NCBI GenBank assembly: GCA_039798685.1
Contig: JBDKFM010000010.1
Span: 1 to 25,988, forward strand
Length of the DNA: 25,988 bases
Source: JACPGQ01 sp039798685
GTDB taxonomy: Bacteria > Patescibacteriota > Microgenomatia > Levybacterales > UBA12049
Reading direction: 5' to 3'
The stretch's first letter is position 1, and every line of letters begins with the position of its first letter. The notes under the pieces were generated by a model, which had not been told where the DNA came from, did no database searches, and was given only the letters and a program-made list of their open reading frames with translations. A program made the translations under genes and the position numbers. This document shows, in pieces, positions 22,282-25,988 of the stretch.

Positions 22282-22734
22282 TTAGGAGGTCGGTGGGGGT
22301 TTATTGGTAAAAATTACCGGTTTTTCTGATTGAAGCGGAAGTTCTTGAATACTTTTTTGTGATGGTTGTAGGTAGTATATTGACTGAAAAATCTCTGTAG
22401 TTGCAACAGTTAGAGCTGGCATGCAACAGGGATGCTCCAAAGCTGTATGTGATGACAGGTCGTGGTTGTTCATCATATGTATTGGTGTCGTGTGTGCGAG
22501 AAAAAAAGTTGTTGCGACCAAGAGGATAAGTGCACGAAGTCGCAGCGAAGAGCCTCTCGTATTGCTCCCTGGCTGAAATGTATGATTGGTGGTGATTAAA
22601 GCAAGAGCACAAGAGAGGACAGATGCAAGGATTATATGGGGAAGATGTTCAACGAGATGGTGTGACGATGTGGCAATTGTCAGACTGAGATAGAGGAAGG
22701 CGGAAAATGTAATAATTGTATTGAGCGTGAACAT
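22282..22734 (-). CDS. His/Cys-rich membrane protein, putative metal binding
   Basis: A 150-residue protein with three hydrophobic segments (about 3-22, 30-48 and 66-82). An outside-type loop dense in metal ligands follows: HTTPIHMMNNHDLSSH, then ALEHPCCMPALT (five His, two Cys, several Met within about 30 residues). A polar tail ends it. Met/His/Cys clusters of this kind are typical of copper handling; I cannot name the family. Its promoter is listed separately. The sequence at its stop codon (ACCTCCTAA) is complementary to the ribosome binding site of the next gene. Confidence 0.65.
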   Translation of the reverse strand: MFTLNTIITFSAFLYLSLTIATSSHHLVEHLPHIILASVLSCALALITTNHTFQPGSNTRGSSLRLRALILLVATTFFLAHTTPIHMMNNHDLSSHTALEHPCCMPALTVATTEIFQSIYYLQPSQKSIQELPLQSEKPVIFTNKPPPTS

Positions 22735-22746
22735 TTAGTTGATCCG

Positions 22747-22775
22747 ATTATAGACTTTTTTAAAAGGGTCAACAA
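22747..22775 (-). promoter_or_regulatory. Promoter for the His/Cys-rich protein and ycnI copy 2 (TTGTTG-17-TATAAT)
   Basis: On the minus strand, TTGTTG (complement of 22770-22775) and TATAAT (complement of 22747-22752) are 17 bases apart. The -10 ends 12 nt before the ATG at 22734. It is back to back with the DsbB promoter (TATACT at 22837-22842). Confidence 0.65.
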
Positions 22776-22856
22776 TATATCCTATTTTTATGTGTCTATA
22801 TGGTTATTCTCTCAAGTAAATTTCAGCAATATTTGTTATACTCTCGAAGAGAATTT

Positions 22857-23294
22857 ATGTACGTTGTTTTCTTTTTTTTACGAAAAAACATAGTGTATAT
22901 TGCCTGGATTCAGGCGCTCGTTGCGACACTCGGGAGTTTATATTTTAGCGAGATTGAACATCTTGTGCCCTGTGTGCTTTGTTGGTATCAGAGAATACTT
23001 ATGTATCCTCTCGTTGTGCTGCTTGCAGTCGGGATCCTGAAAAAAGACGCACATCTCCCATACTATGTTCTTCCGCTCAGCGTATCCGGATTTCTTATCG
23101 CACTCTATCATTACCTGTTGCAGCTAGGAGTGATTCCTGAAAGCGCTGCACCCTGTATTGCCGGAATTTCATGTGCCTCACGGCTTGTCCAGTGGTTCGG
23201 ATTTATCACAATACCGTTTCTCTCGCTTGTAGCGTTTGCAGTGATAACAGTGAGTATGGTATTCTTCATCAAACAAAAAATATATGTCAAATGA
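22857..23294 (+). CDS. DsbB/BdbC-type disulfide bond formation membrane protein
   Basis: A 145-residue four-helix membrane protein that reoxidises DsbA and passes electrons to quinone in known systems. The active cysteines are C39-V-L-C42 in the classic CVLCWYQRI, and C100/C106 in APCIAGISC in the second outside loop. The ATG at 22857 is preferred to the in-frame ATG at 22800, because TATACT (22837-22842, TGt before it) lies between them. Its 3' end overlaps dsbA by 11 bases, so the pair is co-translated. It was recognised as DsbB-like, but E. coli naming is not used because it is closer to the shorter BdbC type. Confidence 0.93.
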   Translation: MYVVFFFLRKNIVYIAWIQALVATLGSLYFSEIEHLVPCVLCWYQRILMYPLVVLLAVGILKKDAHLPYYVLPLSVSGFLIALYHYLLQLGVIPESAAPCIAGISCASRLVQWFGFITIPFLSLVAFAVITVSMVFFIKQKIYVK

Positions 23295-23943
23295 GCTGAA
23301 GGCACTTCTCGGAATCGGTATCGCAACACTTCTCATTCTCGTCGGTGGGGTGTTTGTGATGAGTAAATCCAACTCAACTACTGAGGTGCAGGCTGATCAG
23401 AAAGTTGAAAAGGCACTACTTGTGAAGAAGGACAGTTATGCTGTCGGTAGTCCGAAAGCAAAAGTGACAATTGTGGAGTTTGCGGATTTCCAGTGTCCTG
23501 CCTGTGCAAGTGCCCAGCCAGTTATGAAGCGTATCCTTGAAGACTACGAGGGGAAGATCTATTTTCAATTCCGTAATTTCCCGCTTCCCCAGCATAGGAA
23601 TGCGAAGCTCTCAGCATATGTCGCAGAAGCAGCGGGTAACCAGGGTAAGTTTTGGGAGATGCATGATCTTCTCTACGAGAATCAGCTCGATTGGGCAGAA
23701 AGCACAAAGCCAATGGAGTTTTTTGAGAAGTATGCGAAGAAGCTTAATCTCGATATCGATCAGCTGAAGGAGTACATCAAAAAAGATGAGGTAGCAAAGA
23801 AAATCGACAGGGATACACAAGATGGCGGCTCAGCAGGCGTGAACTCAACTCCGACATTTTATGTAAACGGCATGCAGCTGCGTGGTGTTCCGCAATATGC
23901 AGATCTGCAAAAACTCATTGACCAGGAATTGGGTAAAAAATAA
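23284..23943 (+). CDS. DsbA-family thiol:disulfide oxidoreductase, membrane-anchored
   Basis: A 219-residue protein with one N-terminal anchor helix (about 7-26), then a DsbA-type thioredoxin domain. The active site is FADFQCPAC (C71-P-A-C74). The helical insert follows, and the cis-proline loop is in VNSTPTFYVNG. It oxidises cysteines of exported proteins; candidates nearby are the NCTCSF protein, the surface protein and the CC-containing membrane protein. The ATG lies within the last 11 bases of the DsbB gene. Confidence 0.94.
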   Translation: MSNELKALLGIGIATLLILVGGVFVMSKSNSTTEVQADQKVEKALLVKKDSYAVGSPKAKVTIVEFADFQCPACASAQPVMKRILEDYEGKIYFQFRNFPLPQHRNAKLSAYVAEAAGNQGKFWEMHDLLYENQLDWAESTKPMEFFEKYAKKLNLDIDQLKEYIKKDEVAKKIDRDTQDGGSAGVNSTPTFYVNGMQLRGVPQYADLQKLIDQELGKK

Positions 23944-23953
23944 CCTCTCTACC

Positions 23954-23983
23954 TTGACATTCCCCATCGTCTCTCCCTAGACT
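23954..23983 (+). promoter_or_regulatory. Promoter of the DUF378 gene (TTGACA-18-TAGACT)
   Basis: TTGACA (23954-23959) and TAGACT (23978-23983) are 18 bases apart. The spacer is C-rich and shares CATC and CTCTCC elements with the promoter at 25872-25901. The -10 region is followed by GAG in both. Confidence 0.65.
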
Positions 23984-24024
23984 GAGAGTATAGTTTGTTT
24001 TTCAGGAAAGGAGGTGAGTAATTA

Positions 24025-24234
24025 ATGAAAGCGCTTCACATGGTAACGTTTATTCTCGTTATTGTCGGTGCTGTCAACTGGGGTCTTGTTGGCCTTATGA
24101 ATCTGAATCTTGTCGAACTCCTTTTCTCAGCAATGCCGGGAGTCGTGAATCTGGTTTATATTCTTGTTGGTGCATCAGCAGTGTATCTCGCTGCCACTCA
24201 TATGAGTGATTGCAAGGTCTGTGCAAAAAAATAA
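24025..24234 (+). CDS. DUF378 family small membrane protein
   Basis: A 69-residue protein with two transmembrane helices (about 5-27 and 34-55). The opening VTFILVIVGAVNWGLVGLMNLNLVELLF is the DUF378 hallmark, and the C-terminus keeps the two cysteines (DCKVCAKK). The function is unknown. A strong AAAGGAGGTGA ribosome binding site precedes the ATG by six bases, together with a TTGACA promoter and a terminator. It is thus an independent, probably well-expressed gene. Confidence 0.92.
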   Translation: MKALHMVTFILVIVGAVNWGLVGLMNLNLVELLFSAMPGVVNLVYILVGASAVYLAATHMSDCKVCAKK

Positions 24235-24240
24235 GGCACG

Positions 24241-24266
24241 AAGCTCTTCTGGGAGTAAGCTTTTTT
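24241..24266 (+). terminator. Intrinsic terminator after DUF378
   Basis: AAGCT (24241-24245) and AGCTT (24258-24262) form the base of a stem with an inner CTTC/GGAG pairing. It runs into a T6 tract (24261-24266). It also lies at the end of the convergent gene at 24265 and may serve both. Confidence 0.7.
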
Positions 24267-24654
24267 ATCCCGTTGGATTTTGAGGAGGTTCAGTTTTACC
24301 GGAAACCTTGACCGAAATCGGACGGAGCATCATTACTCCCAGAGAAGCTATTTTATACCCAAACGACAGTACAAATCCCATCAAAAAAAGAGTCACTGAC
24401 ATGTTGAGCATTTTATTGAAGTCCGCAGAGGGAAGTAGCTCAAGTTGGTCGTTTGCGCCGGTTGAAGGAAGAGAAAGGCTGCCTGTCGGGAGCTGTGGCA
24501 TAAATGCGGAGAGGGAGAGTTTCGGAGCTTCAATAGAGAACACGGCAAACGGGGCGATTCTTCCTGTAAATACGAGGAGTACCTGGATAAGCGCTCCGAA
24601 CATAATCAATAGCCCGGCGATTAAGAGGATATACCCTGTCACCCGTTCATTCAT
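24265..24654 (-). CDS. Two-helix membrane protein, unknown
   Basis: A 129-residue protein with two transmembrane helices (about 7-29 and 85-110) joined by an outside loop rich in Ser, Leu and Pro. It ends in a Pro/polar tail. I do not recognise the family. TATACT (complement of 24663-24668) ends 8 nt before the ATG, so the start is probably leaderless. It is divergent from the HELAH peptidase gene. Confidence 0.65.
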   Translation of the reverse strand: MNERVTGYILLIAGLLIMFGALIQVLLVFTGRIAPFAVFSIEAPKLSLSAFMPQLPTGSLSLPSTGANDQLELLPSADFNKMLNMSVTLFLMGFVLSFGYKIASLGVMMLRPISVKVSGKTEPPQNPTG

Positions 24655-24706
24655 CTAGGTGTAGTATACGGTGTTTTATTGGTAATATACAAATATACAT
24701 TCATCT

Positions 24707-25354
24707 ATGTTCTTAATTCTCTGTCTTATCGATTTAGTGATACTTTTTTTCTTGTCCCGTCTCATCACGAGAGCGCTCTCCCAATTGATTCACAGCAAAA
24801 CAAAACGCCTACATCTTACAGTGACACTCTTTTCGTTTCTTTTGTTTCCGGGTACATTGCTTCATGAACTTGCGCACTACATCACAGCGCATATTGTCGG
24901 TGTGAGAACGTTTGATTTCGTGTTGCTGCCAAAGCTCGAGGAGAATACTGTCCGTCTTGGGAGTGTCTCTGTCGCGAAGTCTGATAGTCTCAGGAGGATG
25001 CTTATCGGGGTTTCGCCATTAGTATACGGACTTGGGATAATCTTTTTTATGCTGTGGTTTATATACCAGCAACAGGATGCTGAGTGGTGGCAAGTTCTAG
25101 TTGTTGGGATTCTTGTATTTCAGATCAGCAATACGATGTTTCCTAGTAAGGCTGATCTTGAGGGGACAATGCCGTTTTTTATACTTCTTTTGTGCGTGCT
25201 GCTTGCGGGTTTTTATCTTTTTGGATATGAAGCGGCGTACTCACTTTTCGGACTTCATGTGTTTGCCAAGACTGCGTTGTATTATTTCTCGATCATCGTT
25301 GCTGTTGATATAGCAGCATTTATTACACTAAAAATTCTGATGGTGAAGAAATAA
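24707..25354 (+). CDS. M50-like (site-2 protease type) membrane metallopeptidase
   Basis: A 215-residue membrane protein with about six helices. The zinc motif HExxH is present as LLHELAHYITA (about residues 53-63) within a helix. FPSKADLEGTMPFF (about 146-159) sits where M50 proteins carry the third-ligand aspartate, although the usual NxxPxxxxDG is not perfect. It may cut proteins inside the membrane. TATACA at 24694-24699 ends 7 nt before the ATG, giving a leaderless start. Confidence 0.75.
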   Translation: MFLILCLIDLVILFFLSRLITRALSQLIHSKTKRLHLTVTLFSFLLFPGTLLHELAHYITAHIVGVRTFDFVLLPKLEENTVRLGSVSVAKSDSLRRMLIGVSPLVYGLGIIFFMLWFIYQQQDAEWWQVLVVGILVFQISNTMFPSKADLEGTMPFFILLLCVLLAGFYLFGYEAAYSLFGLHVFAKTALYYFSIIVAVDIAAFITLKILMVKK

Positions 25355-25373
25355 CTGGGAAGAGCAGAATAAA

Positions 25374-25607
25374 TTATTTTTTCTTCTTTTTAGATGAGGA
25401 ATTGTGAGGCTTGCTTGCAAAATACATAAGAGCAAGCAGAAGACAAAAGCCTACAACAGCGAGAAATACATATGTCTGGAAATTCCCAGCCAAAATGATC
25501 GCATCCTGATTTTGATAGAAAAGCAAAAGGACTGAGAGGGCTAAGACAACAATGAAAAATCCAAGTACTGCTCGGGCAGTTGTGTGATGATCTGTATGAA
25601 GTTTCAT
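25374..25607 (-). CDS. Small two-helix membrane protein with Lys tail
   Basis: A 77-residue protein with two transmembrane helices (about 12-31 and 42-64) and a tail SSSKKKKK. The N-terminus MKLHTDHHTTARAVLGFFIVV and the overall layout recall small LapA-like membrane proteins, but this is not firm. TATCAT (complement of 25614-25619) ends 6 nt before the ATG. Its 3' end faces the peptidase gene with 19 bases between them. Confidence 0.65.
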   Translation of the reverse strand: MKLHTDHHTTARAVLGFFIVVLALSVLLLFYQNQDAIILAGNFQTYVFLAVVGFCLLLALMYFASKPHNSSSKKKKK

Positions 25608-25871
25608 GTATTCATGATAAGGAGATTATGAGGATGATGTCAAGGAGACATTTTCATGAAAAAATATCCGAACAACTTTTGTTACCACCTCGTCAGGAAG
25701 AATACGTTTTGTCACTGTATGGAAAATGTATTCTTTTTCTGCGAAGAAAAAAAAGAAAAGTGATTACTGAGAAGTGAAAGAGGCCATCTGGAGGTGCAAT
25801 GTGGTTAGTTATATAAGGAATAATATATATTAATTATAAGTAGTACCAAAAAAAATCCGTAAAAATACTCC
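25608..25871. other. Intergenic region, no confident gene
   Basis: It is AT-rich, especially at 25800-25870. A short plus-strand frame runs to 25777 and would give about 49 basic residues from the ATG at 25628. An AAGGAG stands only three bases before that ATG, too close to be convincing. No RNA gene or repeat was recognised. Confidence 0.5.
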
Positions 25872-25901
25872 TTGACACCACCCCCCTCATCTCTCCATAC
25901 T
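25872..25901 (+). promoter_or_regulatory. Promoter leading off the window (TTGACA-18-CATACT)
   Basis: TTGACA (25872-25877) and CATACT (25896-25901) are 18 bases apart with a C-rich spacer. The layout closely matches the DUF378 promoter at 23954-23983. The expected start at about 25908 gives a leader of some 45 bases before the ATG at 25953. Confidence 0.7.
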
Positions 25902-25908
25902 GAGTACA

Positions 25909-25937
25909 GATCAGAAACAAAAAGAAAGACTCTGATC
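25909..25937 (+). promoter_or_regulatory. 5'-terminal hairpin of the downstream transcript
   Basis: GATCAGA (25909-25915) and TCTGATC (25931-25937) form a perfect 7-bp stem with a 15-base A-rich loop. It sits right at the expected 5' end of the RNA, a place where hairpins protect mRNA from decay. Confidence 0.6.
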
Positions 25938-25952
25938 ATTACATATATACCT

Positions 25953-25988
25953 ATGTCTGCCCAGACCATTACACATACAAACAAGAAC
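25953..25988 (+). CDS. Possible start of a gene continuing past the window
   Basis: An ATG at 25953 opens a frame (MSAQTITHTNKN) that is still open at the window end. It is placed 52 bases after a good promoter. No ribosome binding site is visible and 12 residues are too few to identify anything. Confidence 0.35.
   Translation, partial: MSAQTITHTNKN

Noticed and set aside
23954..23994. TTGACA paired with TATAGT at 23989-23994 as the DUF378 promoter
   Set aside because: The spacing would be 29 bases; TAGACT at 23978-23983 gives 18.
25580..25777. Plus-strand 65-codon frame (about 49 residues from ATG 25628)
   Set aside because: Its SD-like AAGGAG is only three bases from the ATG, the sequence is low-information and basic, and it overlaps the start of the minus-strand gene at 25607.
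1..25988. Alternative genetic code (TGA as Gly or Trp)
   Set aside because: Many well-defined genes end in TGA at the expected family length, and tryptophan is encoded by TGG.

Overview
The window looks like a chromosomal segment of a Candidate Phyla Radiation (Patescibacteria) bacterium, probably near Microgenomates. This is an inference from gene content: a CxxC-x17-CxxC zinc-ribbon protein, an RRM protein, small membrane and PKD surface proteins, DsbB/DsbA, FkbM and a DUF378 protein. Many start codons lie 6-9 nt after a TATAAT-like box. TGA is used as a normal stop, so the TGA=Gly code of Gracilibacteria/Absconditabacteria does not apply. No rRNA, tRNA, CRISPR array, transposase or phage gene was recognised.

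Layout. 1-1.5 kb: a DUF4268/PD-(D/E)XK protein cut by the window edge, then a RecB/Cas4-type PD-(D/E)XK protein. 1.6-5.3 kb: a membrane-anchored HtrA-like protease, small membrane or unknown proteins, a nucleotidyltransferase and a zinc-ribbon protein. 5.3-5.73 kb: a gene-free island of palindromes and repeats. 5.73-7.0 kb: metK behind a SAM-I-clan riboswitch. 7.0-10.06 kb: a GNAT-like protein, a DEDDh exonuclease, an HdeD protein, a small membrane protein and an FkbM methyltransferase. 10.07-11.2 kb: an RRM protein with a long structured leader, then a Nudix-fold protein with a degenerate catalytic box. 11.3-13.1 kb: an OmpR-type two-component system. 13.07-17.5 kb: a triple-repeat surface protein, a Gfo/Idh/MocA dehydrogenase, an acyltransferase-3 and a helical unknown.

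17.5-24.2 kb is the most distinctive part: a cell-envelope metal/redox island. Five minus-strand genes are chained by four-base start/stop overlaps: a ferric-reductase-like heme membrane protein fused to two HxHP metal-binding domains, a small secreted protein, a YcnI-like copper protein, a PKD-domain protein and a SRPBCC protein. Upstream on the same strand lie a second YcnI and a His/Cys-rich membrane protein. Divergent from these is a DsbB-DsbA pair, then DUF378. Four of the secreted proteins (two YcnI, the PKD protein, the small one) are predicted to begin with histidine after signal-peptide removal. This suggests a shared N-terminal-His copper chemistry. 24.2-26 kb: small membrane proteins, an M50-like HELAH peptidase and a promoter leading off the window.

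Regulation. About 17 genes have a -10 hexamer ending 6-9 nt before the start codon and no ribosome binding site, so they look leaderless. Only four genes (metK, the RRM gene, the second ycnI, DUF378) have a clear Shine-Dalgarno. Two of these have long structured leaders.
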